Shown here: positions 1 to 5,155 of the stretch, piece after piece
How positions within the stretch are numbered: position 1 is the first letter of the stretch
Layout: each line of letters starts with the position of its first letter
From: JBLHKE01 sp047619485
GTDB taxonomy: Bacteria; Verrucomicrobiota; Verrucomicrobiia; Verrucomicrobiales; DEV007
Direction: 5' to 3'
Length of the DNA stretch: 5,155 nucleotides
Assembly (NCBI GenBank): GCA_047619485.1
Contig: JBLHKE010000583.1
Location: 1-5,155, forward strand
Position numbers and translations under genes: made by a program
Notes under the pieces: model-generated
The model's input: the letters and a program-made list of their open reading frames with translations, nothing else
Databases searched by the model: none
Told to the model about the DNA's origin: nothing

Positions 1-1481
1 TTGCCTGCGACGGAGCCCCCCCCGTAGTTGCTCGACTGCTTCGCCGTCCCGGCGCGCGCGATGTTCTTTCCGGAAGAGTAGATTTCGACTTCCGAGATCG
101 TGATGAAACCGCTGTGTCCCTTGACTGCTTCGATCCGCACGAAGCGTCCGGAGACTTTCGATGGCTTTGCTGGTGGAAGCGGTTTGGCGTCCTGTTTTGC
201 CCGGCCGCTGTTTGAGACAACTCGCGGCGATTGCCAATCGATCGGCTTCTCCAAGTCAGCGAGCCATGCTTCGAAATCCTTGCTCAGCTGTGGTGGAGTT
301 TCGCCCAAGATTTGCTCCAGCGCCTTGATCTCCGGATCGATCTTCGCCAGGTGCAGCTCCTGCTCCGGCGGCAACATTTTCAAGGTTGGCGCGGTCGATC
401 CTTTGGTGTTGCCCTTGCCGACGAGGCTGTTGAAGAACCCGCCCATCTGGTAGTACTCGCGCTGCGTCATCGGATCGAATTTATGATCATGACACTGCGA
501 ACATTCCATGGTGATCCCGAGGAACGCAGTCGAGGTCGTGTTGATGCGATCGATGAGGTATTTGATTCGGTAATCCTCATCGATGATCCCGCCCTCGTTC
601 GATGTCGGGTTGTTGCGAAGAAATCCGGTGGCGATCTTCTGTTCCTGGCTCGCTTCTGGCAACAGGTCGCCGGCAAGCTGCCACGCGATGAAATCGCTGT
701 ATGGCAGGTTCTGGTTGAAAGCTGAAACCACCCAATCGCGCCACGGGTAGATGCTGCGCGGGTGATCTTCGAACAGTCCATCGGTGTCTCCGTAGCGGGC
801 GACGTCCAACCATTCCAAGGCGAGCCGTTCACCGAACGAGGGGGAAGCGAGCAGCTGATCGACCACGCGTTCGACCGCACCTGCCGATTTGTCCGCGAGG
901 AAGGTGTCGAGTTGGGCGATGCTCGGTGGCAGGCCGGTCAGATCGAAATGCAGGCGTCGCAAAAGGTGCGCCTTGCCCGCAGGTGCGGCGGGTTTCAATT
1001 TCAGGGCTTCGAGTTTTTCCAAGATGAAACGGTCGATCTCATTGCGCGACCACTTACTATCTTTCACCGCCGGCGGGGTCACCTTCTGCGGAGGGATGAA
1101 GGCCCAGTGCCGCTGCCACTCGGCGCCATCGGCGATCCATTTTTCGATCAGGGCGATCTCTTGCTTCGTCACCGTCAGCTTCGATTTTGGTGGTGGCATC
1201 ACCTCGTCTGGATCATGGCTCTTCAGGCGTTGCAGGATCGCGCTGCTCTCCGGCTTGCCGGGGACGATCGGAAACACGCCGCTGTCGCCGAGTTGCGCTT
1301 TGGCGAACTCTTCCCGGTCGAGCCGAAGATCCGCCTTGCGTGATGCGGAGTCCGGTCCGTGGCAGGCGAAACAGCGATCGGCCAAGATCGGGCGGATGTC
1401 TTCGTTGAATGAGGCCGCGTGGCAGCTCGCAGTGACGAGCAACAGGAAAAATGGTAGTAGCGTCGGACGTATCATCATCAT
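1..1481 (-). CDS. Secreted planctomycete-type cytochrome c / DUF1549 (PSCyt1–PSCyt2) protein, 3' end outside window
   Basis: 493 complete codons with no stop, read from the ATG at 1481 to the window edge; the C-terminus is missing. Residues 1-22 form a signal peptide (basic start, core LLPFFLLLVTA, probable cleavage after CHA); C20 also gives a weak lipobox, so a lipoprotein is possible. A PSCyt1-type domain covers about residues 25-115, with haem motif CFACH at 37-41 and the typical MPPP at 95-98. DUF1549 begins near W144 and carries a second haem-type motif, CSQCHDHKFDP, at 327-337. A short helical linker (about 375-410) leads to an F5/8 type C (discoidin-like) domain starting near R446 (RFVRIEA, then SEVEIYSSGKNIA), which is cut by the edge. 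In this family a DUF1553 domain normally follows, so the full protein is probably about twice this length or more. The two CxxCH motifs imply covalent haem and a role outside the cytoplasm, perhaps electron transfer coupled to a hydrolytic or oxidative step; the true reaction is unknown. The gene overlaps the upstream DUF1501 gene by 4 bases and has no convincing ribosome binding site, so it is likely translated by coupling. ATG codons at 1478 and 1475 are alternative starts. Confidence 0.93.
   Translation of the reverse strand, partial: MMMIRPTLLPFFLLLVTASCHAASFNEDIRPILADRCFACHGPDSASRKADLRLDREEFAKAQLGDSGVFPIVPGKPESSAILQRLKSHDPDEVMPPPKSKLTVTKQEIALIEKWIADGAEWQRHWAFIPPQKVTPPAVKDSKWSRNEIDRFILEKLEALKLKPAAPAGKAHLLRRLHFDLTGLPPSIAQLDTFLADKSAGAVERVVDQLLASPSFGERLALEWLDVARYGDTDGLFEDHPRSIYPWRDWVVSAFNQNLPYSDFIAWQLAGDLLPEASQEQKIATGFLRNNPTSNEGGIIDEDYRIKYLIDRINTTSTAFLGITMECSQCHDHKFDPMTQREYYQMGGFFNSLVGKGNTKGSTAPTLKMLPPEQELHLAKIDPEIKALEQILGETPPQLSKDFEAWLADLEKPIDWQSPRVVSNSGRAKQDAKPLPPAKPSKVSGRFVRIEAVKGHSGFITISEVEIYSSGKNIARAGTAKQSSNYGGGSVAG
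1478..1481 (-). promoter_or_regulatory. ATGA stop/start overlap (translational coupling site)
   Basis: Read on the minus strand, the DUF1501 stop TGA (1480-1478) shares bases with the ATG at 1481-1479 that opens the cytochrome/DUF1549 gene. Two more ATG codons follow at once in the same frame (1478 and 1475). No purine-rich Shine-Dalgarno sequence is seen in the preceding 20 bases (GTCGAGCCAATCCTCGC). Termination–reinitiation is therefore the likely way the second gene is translated, which would tie its output to that of DUF1501. Confidence 0.8.
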
Positions 1482-2962
1482 GCGAGGATTGGCTCGACCA
1501 CCTTGCCGTGGACATCGGTTAATCTGAATCGGCGTCCCTGATGCTTGTAGGTCAACCGTTCGTGATCGATCCCCATCAGGTGCATGACGGTCGCTTGGAA
1601 ATCGTGCACATGGACTGGATCTCTGGCGATATTGTAGCCGAGATCGTCAGTCTCGCCGTAGCTGAATCCTGGCCGGATGCCGCCGCCGGCCATCCAGTAG
1701 GTAAAACATCTCGGGTGGTGATCGCGCCCGTTGGCGGCCTTGCCAGCCCCGCCCTGCGAATAGGTGGTGCGGCCGAACTCGCCACCCCACACCACCAGCG
1801 TGTCATCAAGCATTCCACGTTGTTTGAGATCGGTGACCAGCGCGGCGCAGGCCTGGTCGGTGTCCTTGCACTGTTTGGGCAGCGCGCCGATCAGATCACC
1901 ATGCTGATCCCAGCCGCGATGGTAGAGTTGGATAAAACGCACGTCGCGTTCGGCGAGTCGACGCGCGAGCAGGCAGTTCGCGGCGAACTTTCCTGGCATC
2001 TGGCATTCGGGGCCGTAGAGGTCGAGAATCGATTTCGGCTCGTTGCTGATATCGGTCGCCTCGGGGACTGACATCTGCATGCGGAACGACATCTCGTACT
2101 GCGCGATGCGCGTGGCGATCTCGGGATCGCCAAAGGTCTCGAGCTGCATCTGGTTGAGCGCCTCGATGCGCCCGATCATGCGCTTGCGGCTCTCGACCGT
2201 CTCGCCGGGCTGGCTGTTGAGATAGAGTACCGGCGTCTTGCCACCGCGGAACTGCACGCCCTGGTGCACACTCGGCAGGAACCCGCTGCTCCAAAGTTTG
2301 GTGTAGACCGGTTGGCTACCTGGCCGGCCGGTGCCGTTGGAGATTAAAACGCAGAACGCCGGCAGGTTGCTGTTTTCGGTGCCGAGCCCGTAGCTCATCC
2401 ACGATCCCATGCTCGGTCGCCCCGGCTGCTGGTGACCAGTCTGGAAAAACGTTACTCCCGGATCGTGGTTGATCGCTTCGGTGTGCATCGATTTCACAAA
2501 GCACAGATCGTCCGCAACCTTCGCCGTGTGCGGCAGGAGTTCGCTGATCCAGGCCTGGCTCTGGCCGTGCTGGTCAAACTTGAAGTTCGAGCGAGCGATA
2601 GAAAACGACTTCTGCCCGGAAGTCATCCCGGTTAGCCGCTGGGTCTTCTCGATGAATCCTTCCTTGCTCCAGGTCTTCGATTTTGAGTCGTATTTCTTAA
2701 ACAGCTCTTTGCCGTGGAACTCGTCGAGCTTCGGTTTGTAGTCGAACATGTCCTGCTGCGACGGCGCGCCGTTCATGAACAGGAAGATGATGCGTTTCGC
2801 CTTCGGCGCGAAATTAGTCCCACGCCGCGCGAGGTCCGCCGCGAAGGCTTTCGGTGCCAGCATCGAGCCCAGCGCGAGCGAGCCGATGCCGGTGGATCCA
2901 GCGCCGAGCAGTTGGCGGCGCGTGATGGCGTGTTTGTAGGTATCGAGGATCTGATCGTCCAT
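1478..2962 (-). CDS. DUF1501 family exported protein (alkaline phosphatase/sulfatase-like fold), Tat-type signal
   Basis: Complete 494-residue protein, usual length for DUF1501. The N-terminus has a twin-arginine-like motif (TRRQLL, 14-19), a Gly/Ala-rich hydrophobic stretch and a likely cleavage site after AFA (39-41), so it is probably exported folded. The family belongs to the alkaline phosphatase/sulfatase-like superfamily. Motifs visible here are the N-terminal metal-site loop NGAPSQQDMFD (64-74), GWDQHGD (350-356), GGEFGRT (393-399), GRDHH (412-416), and the highly conserved tail HERLTYKHQGRRFRLTDVHG. Asp71, Asp352, His354, His415 and His416 are plausible metal ligands by family analogy; this is inference. 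The substrate is unknown and the sulfatase label of some relatives should not be transferred. The gene lies directly upstream of the cytochrome/DUF1549 gene, with the stop TGA inside that gene's start (ATGA). These two families are habitual neighbours in Planctomycetota and Verrucomicrobiota, which supports a joint function. Only a weak GGTG precedes the start at 2962, but no better in-frame ATG lies upstream. Confidence 0.96.
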   Translation of the reverse strand: MDDQILDTYKHAITRRQLLGAGSTGIGSLALGSMLAPKAFAADLARRGTNFAPKAKRIIFLFMNGAPSQQDMFDYKPKLDEFHGKELFKKYDSKSKTWSKEGFIEKTQRLTGMTSGQKSFSIARSNFKFDQHGQSQAWISELLPHTAKVADDLCFVKSMHTEAINHDPGVTFFQTGHQQPGRPSMGSWMSYGLGTENSNLPAFCVLISNGTGRPGSQPVYTKLWSSGFLPSVHQGVQFRGGKTPVLYLNSQPGETVESRKRMIGRIEALNQMQLETFGDPEIATRIAQYEMSFRMQMSVPEATDISNEPKSILDLYGPECQMPGKFAANCLLARRLAERDVRFIQLYHRGWDQHGDLIGALPKQCKDTDQACAALVTDLKQRGMLDDTLVVWGGEFGRTTYSQGGAGKAANGRDHHPRCFTYWMAGGGIRPGFSYGETDDLGYNIARDPVHVHDFQATVMHLMGIDHERLTYKHQGRRFRLTDVHGKVVEPILA

Positions 2963-3008
2963 GCACCGACAATAGATCGTGCGGGCTAGACAACTTCAAT
3001 CACCAATT

Positions 3009-3028
3009 CACGCCGTGGCTACGGCGTG
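3009..3028. repeat. Perfect 8-bp inverted repeat (hairpin) between the propeller gene and the DUF1501 gene
   Basis: CACGCCGT (3009-3016) and ACGGCGTG (3021-3028) are exact reverse complements around a 4-base loop, a GC-rich and stable stem. It lies 48 bases after the stop of the 328-residue protein gene and 47 bases before the DUF1501 start. There is no run of T after the stem on either strand, so it is not a standard intrinsic terminator. It could be a Rho-assisted terminator or mRNA-stabilising 3' hairpin of the upstream gene, an operator, or one copy of a dispersed palindromic repeat. The sequence alone does not decide among these. Confidence 0.7.
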
Positions 3029-3075
3029 TCCAGCGTCGCCTCCCCTGACATCTATCTTACACCAACTCCCGATCC

Positions 3076-4062
3076 CTATTTCTCAGCCATGACGGTAAGC
3101 ATTTGTCCGGCTTCGTTGGGAGCGCTTCCCTTGCTGTGGAGAAAGGCGGTGAAGACGAGGAGCGAGTTACCATTGGCATCTTTTACCCTAGAGATGGCGG
3201 GGTTGGAAAATGCTGAAGATTGCTTGGGCGTGCGTGGGCGGATTTTTCCAAGCGGAAGGCCGTTCTGATCGCAGAGGAAGATCCCCCAAGATCCCCAATC
3301 AAGTCGGGTGCCTTGCACTTCCTGGAGGTAGTATGTCCTCCCCTTCCATGGGAACTTGCTGCGATCTCCAAGATTACCGTTCCCACCGAGTTCTTTGATG
3401 GCGGCGTTGAGCTTTTTGGACGGTGCGGCTTTCCATCCATTAAAATCGGTTAAGGTCCCGTGGGCGAGTTGATCGACCCGGGCGTTTTGGAAGTAATGGA
3501 AGCGCAGTTTGATTTCAGATTTAGAAAAATCCTTGCTGCTGATTTTGACATCTTCGAAGCTTGGAGTGCCTTCTGCAGTTGGCGCAAGGGTTCGCGGGAT
3601 GTCGATCTCACGAGAGAATTTTCCGCTCTTTAGGTCGTTGAGATCTTGATAAACGCGGATGCGAATCCAGCAGGAATTAGGCGCGTCTTTCTCATAGGCG
3701 AGAAGGTAGGAACCATCACTCGTTTCATGGATCGTGGCTTGCGAGGCATGTTGATCGAGTTCCTTCAGGTGGCGCCAATTTTCAAAATCAACCGAGTGGG
3801 ATAAGTGAATGGCGAAGGTGCCGTTTCTCAAGGAATGCGAGATTCCGTAATAGCCCTCCTTGTGCTTGTTGTTTGGCTGAAAAACTTCGAGACAATCCAT
3901 GCCCCGACCTGCTTGGTCGCGAAGCTTGAAGATGCGAACCTGAGCCTTGTCGGTGTTCTCGAGCTTGTCGGTGAGAAACTCCCCGCCGCCACTCTCACCT
4001 GCCACAGGAACGACTAGAATAACCAAGAATAAGAGGAGGTTTTTTATAAATGCAGAGATCAT
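3076..4062 (-). CDS. Secreted protein of unknown function, probable five-bladed beta-propeller
   Basis: Complete 328-residue protein. Residues 1-22 form a signal peptide (ISAFIKNLLLFLVILVVPVAG, likely cut after VAG), so it acts outside the cytoplasm. The rest is beta-rich and shows about five repeats of the 'polar turn – hydrophobic strand – aromatic' type: about 70-100 (YYGISHSL...LSHSVDFENW), 108-155 (DGSYLLAYEKD...), 164-212 (EGTPSFEDVKI...DFNGW), 228-275 (GRTYYLQEV...WGSWGIFLCD) and 284-327 (NGNSLLVFTAFLHS...). The SHSVDFENW turn and the EGTPSF motif recall five-bladed propellers of the GH43/GH32/GH130 type, but I cannot assign catalytic acids, so glycosidase activity is not claimed; a carbohydrate-binding or structural role is equally possible. 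Just two cysteines close enough to matter cannot be paired with confidence. The start at 4062 has no clear Shine-Dalgarno sequence; an in-frame stop occurs about 36 bases upstream, with no other ATG in between, so this start is the best choice. Parts of the gene are visibly richer in A+T than the neighbouring DUF1501 gene. It has the same orientation as that pair, 113 bases upstream, and may or may not share their transcript. Confidence 0.85.
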   Translation of the reverse strand: MISAFIKNLLLFLVILVVPVAGESGGGEFLTDKLENTDKAQVRIFKLRDQAGRGMDCLEVFQPNNKHKEGYYGISHSLRNGTFAIHLSHSVDFENWRHLKELDQHASQATIHETSDGSYLLAYEKDAPNSCWIRIRVYQDLNDLKSGKFSREIDIPRTLAPTAEGTPSFEDVKISSKDFSKSEIKLRFHYFQNARVDQLAHGTLTDFNGWKAAPSKKLNAAIKELGGNGNLGDRSKFPWKGRTYYLQEVQGTRLDWGSWGIFLCDQNGLPLGKIRPRTPKQSSAFSNPAISRVKDANGNSLLVFTAFLHSKGSAPNEAGQMLTVMAEK

Positions 4063-4119
4063 TTCGATGGGAGATTGAAAAACGAAAAGGGCGGTGCTTC
4101 ACAGGGTGCCCCCGTCCCC

Positions 4120-4281
4120 TTAGGGGAAAACGAAAAACAACTAATCAATATCTACTCGTCTTTTTCGCCATCACCTGTGTTGGATTCGGCTCAAATAGCC
4201 CGCTATGATCGCCTTATCCGCCTTGGTGCTGGCCAAAAATCCTGCGCATCTATGAATCATTTATTTTTCGCTTTCCCCTTA
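4120..4281. repeat. MITE-like full-length imperfect palindrome with terminal inverted repeats
   Basis: The left end (4122-4145, AGGGGAAAACGAAAAACAAC...) and the right end (4279-4256 read in reverse complement, AGGGGAAAGCGAAAAATAAA...) match at 20 of 24 positions without gaps. Symmetry continues inward: ATCC, GGTG, TGGC and AAAAA blocks recur in order in both arms, and the exact centre (4200/4201) is ATAGC-CC-GCTAT (4195-4206). By eye, about 60% of positions across the arms can pair, allowing one or two single-base gaps. The trinucleotide TTA abuts both ends (4120-4122 and 4279-4281), a possible target duplication; read as TA it would fit IS630/Tc1-type insertion. No transposase is encoded, so movement would need one in trans. 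Alternatives are a long-hairpin non-coding RNA or a foldback regulatory element. On the minus strand it holds a 29-codon ATG frame (4260-4171), probably accidental. Confidence 0.62.
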
Positions 4282-4290
4282 ATTCCTACT

Positions 4291-4320
4291 GCCCTTCCAA
4301 GGGCTAAGCAAGCTAGCTAG
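4291..4320. repeat. Two short palindromes next to the large element
   Basis: GCCCTT-CC-AAGGGC (4291-4304) is a 6-bp inverted repeat with a 2-base centre, and CTAGCTAG (4313-4320) is self-complementary. Both lie just right of the large palindrome. Neither is followed by a T-run, and the tiny loop makes an RNA hairpin poor, so they look more like protein-binding sites or remnants of insertion events than terminators. Confidence 0.35.
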
Positions 4321-4397
4321 ATGCGTTCCGATTGCGACTCGCCCGTAAACAGTAGCAACTTGGATACGATTGAGTTCAGTGGGAAAAGTTCAGGTAA

Positions 4398-4424
4398 TTG
4401 TTGATTGACTGAAACTGATAGAAT
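4398..4424 (+). promoter_or_regulatory. Weak sigma70-like promoter candidate for the plus-strand gene
   Basis: TAGAAT (4419-4424) differs from TATAAT at one base; TTGTTG (4398-4403) lies 15 bases upstream, a sub-optimal spacing. It would give a leader of about 25 bases before the start at 4456. The match is weak and other A/T-rich spots exist, including within the palindromic element. Confidence 0.2.
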
Positions 4425-4444
4425 TGGCAGGGTCAGAACCATGG

Positions 4445-4450
4445 GAGAGG
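4445..4450 (+). promoter_or_regulatory. Ribosome binding site deciding the start of the plus-strand gene
   Basis: GAGAGG lies 5 bases before the ATG at 4456, a good Shine-Dalgarno match and distance. An in-frame ATG at 4441 is possible too (AGGG at 4429-4432, 8 bases upstream) and would add five residues (MGEVK), placing this purine stretch inside the coding region. The later start gives the more standard signal peptide beginning MKT. Confidence 0.6.
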
Positions 4451-4455
4451 TTAAG

Positions 4456-5155
4456 ATGAAGACACTGGGGCGGGGCTCTGTTTGGGCTTTGCTATTCGCG
4501 CTAATTACTTCGATTGCGAGTGCGCAATCTATCAAGCACTCGGGCTATTGGCACAACACGACCTTTGGATCTTTCGGTCCGATGACCTTTTACGCAGAAC
4601 GGGCTGATGGTAATTTCATGCTCACCATCGATGTTGAGGGATCGGTGTTCGGCAGCGGGCCTCCGGCGGCACCTATCGTGTTTGCGGGGTCGACCGCCGG
4701 TGACGGTGGGGCGACATTTCAAATTCAAGATCATCCGACTTTCGGTGATATCACGGGGACGTTTTCCCCACTAGGGGGCATCGAAGTGTCCCTAACAGAT
4801 ATCCCAGATGGGTTTGTGGACTCGATGACCTGGACGGGAGCGATGACTCTGTTGAGTGTGGAACTCGATTATCGGATCGAATTTGAGACGGCGACACCAG
4901 AGCAAGATCGGATCGAGGGCGCTGACTTCGCTCTTGGTAAGATCAATGCAAAGGCGGTGACGCCACCAATGTTCGAGTGGATCTACCCACGGCCTGCTGG
5001 AGACGACTATCATGCGCTAGCTGCCGCGGCTGGCGGGACGGCGGTCGCTGTGGGGAAGTCGGTGATCGCCCGTTCTGGTAATGATTTCGAAACGGCAGTG
5101 CTTCCAGCTGAGGTTCGGGTGCGGACGTTCCTCGGTGTGGCGAACGACGGGACGA
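4456..5155 (+). CDS. Secreted protein with N-terminal beta-rich domain and start of a propeller-type repeat region, 3' end outside window
   Basis: 233 complete codons plus one base, open to the window edge, so the C-terminus is missing. Residues 1-23 form a clear signal peptide (MKTLGRGSVWALLFALIT, then SIASA, cleavage before Q24). Residues about 24-165 form a beta-rich domain that I do not recognise (GYWHNTTFGSFGPM..., MLTIDVEGSVFGSG, FGDITGTFSPLGGIEVSLTDI, MTLLSVELDYRIEFE). From 173 the text changes to FEWIYPRPAGDDYHALAA, then GGTAVAVGKSVIARS and RTFLGVANDGT. This resembles the propeller-like 'W.NP.P.G.D...A...G.FVAVG..G.I..S' repeats of many exported Verrucomicrobiota proteins; that likeness is from memory of the pattern. 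The full protein probably has several such blades and may end in a surface-anchoring or sorting domain. The function is unknown. It is transcribed away from the other three genes and so has its own promoter. Confidence 0.87.
   Translation, partial: MKTLGRGSVWALLFALITSIASAQSIKHSGYWHNTTFGSFGPMTFYAERADGNFMLTIDVEGSVFGSGPPAAPIVFAGSTAGDGGATFQIQDHPTFGDITGTFSPLGGIEVSLTDIPDGFVDSMTWTGAMTLLSVELDYRIEFETATPEQDRIEGADFALGKINAKAVTPPMFEWIYPRPAGDDYHALAAAAGGTAVAVGKSVIARSGNDFETAVLPAEVRVRTFLGVANDGT

Larger units (their letters stand above)
4063..4455. other. Intergenic region between divergent genes
   Basis: This 393-base stretch separates the minus-strand propeller gene from the plus-strand secreted protein gene and should hold both promoters. 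Its middle is occupied by a large palindromic element (4120-4281), followed by two short palindromes (4291-4320). The left flank (4063-4119) has a G/C-rich patch (ACAGGGTGCCCCCGTCCCC) and the right flank (4321-4455) is the presumed leader of the plus-strand gene. I see no conventional gene or tRNA here. Confidence 0.8.

Noticed and set aside
100..1527. Several plus- and minus-strand open frames of 73-212 codons across 100-1527
   Set aside because: All lie over the cytochrome/DUF1549 gene, whose frame shows a signal peptide, two CxxCH motifs and family motifs without a stop. The other frames have low-complexity, Arg/Ser-rich translations typical of shadow frames in G+C-rich coding DNA.
1541..2989. 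Plus-strand open frames (such as 1541-2071 and 2714-2989) opposite the DUF1501 gene
   Set aside because: They are antisense shadows; the minus-strand frame is conserved in motif and length with DUF1501, and the plus frames have no ribosome binding site or recognisable domain.
4115..4127. TCCCCTTAGGGGA palindrome as an intrinsic terminator
   Set aside because: The loop is only three bases with a 5-bp stem, there is no T-run after it on either strand, and its right half is explained as the end of the larger palindromic element.
4291..4304. GCCCTTCCAAGGGC as a terminator for transcription entering from either side
   Set aside because: The two-base loop is too tight for a stable RNA hairpin and no U-tract follows.
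4075..4320. Plus-strand 81-codon open frame across the intergenic region
   Set aside because: It runs through the palindromic element, has no Shine-Dalgarno sequence or domain, and its composition follows the repeat rather than a coding pattern.
4317..5013. Minus-strand open frames opposite the plus-strand secreted protein gene
   Set aside because: The plus frame has a good ribosome binding site, a textbook signal peptide and repeat-like content; the opposite frames are fragmentary and Arg-rich.

Overview
The window looks like a chromosomal piece from a member of the Planctomycetota–Verrucomicrobiota–Lentisphaerota group, more likely Verrucomicrobiota. The main reason is a paired DUF1501 gene and planctomycete-type cytochrome gene (PSCyt1/DUF1549, probably DUF1553 beyond the edge). 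A second hint is a secreted protein whose truncated end resembles the propeller-type 'W.NP.P.G.D...A...G..VAVG' repeats that are abundant in verrucomicrobial exported proteins. No rRNA, tRNA, CRISPR array or transposase gene was seen, and no taxonomic marker gene is present, so the assignment is an inference.

Layout. Positions 1-1481 (minus) hold the first 493 codons of a secreted cytochrome c/DUF1549 protein that runs off the left edge inside an F5/8 type C-like domain. Positions 1478-2962 (minus) hold a complete DUF1501 protein with a twin-arginine-like signal. The two genes overlap by the 4 bases ATGA, so they are almost certainly one transcript with coupled translation, DUF1501 first. A 113-base gap with a perfect 8-bp hairpin separates them from a third minus-strand gene (3076-4062), a secreted 328-residue protein that I read as a five-bladed beta-propeller of unknown function. 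Its upstream region (4063-4455) is the intergenic stretch between divergent genes. From 4456 a plus-strand gene for another secreted protein starts and runs off the right edge.

The least expected structure is in the divergent intergenic region. About 160 bases (4120-4281) form a nearly full-length imperfect palindrome. Its ends match as inverted repeats at 20 of 24 positions, it is flanked on both sides by TTA, and its centre (ATAGC-CC-GCTAT) falls exactly midway. This has the architecture of a non-autonomous, MITE-like foldback element. It lies about 58 bases upstream of the propeller gene and about 175 bases upstream of the plus-strand gene, so it could affect the expression of either.

How the genes may work together: the cytochrome/DUF1549 and DUF1501 proteins are both exported and form a conserved pair whose biochemical role is not established. 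The two other exported proteins carry or appear to carry propeller folds, which fits a surface or periplasmic role, possibly with extracellular polymers. That link is inference from location and fold only.
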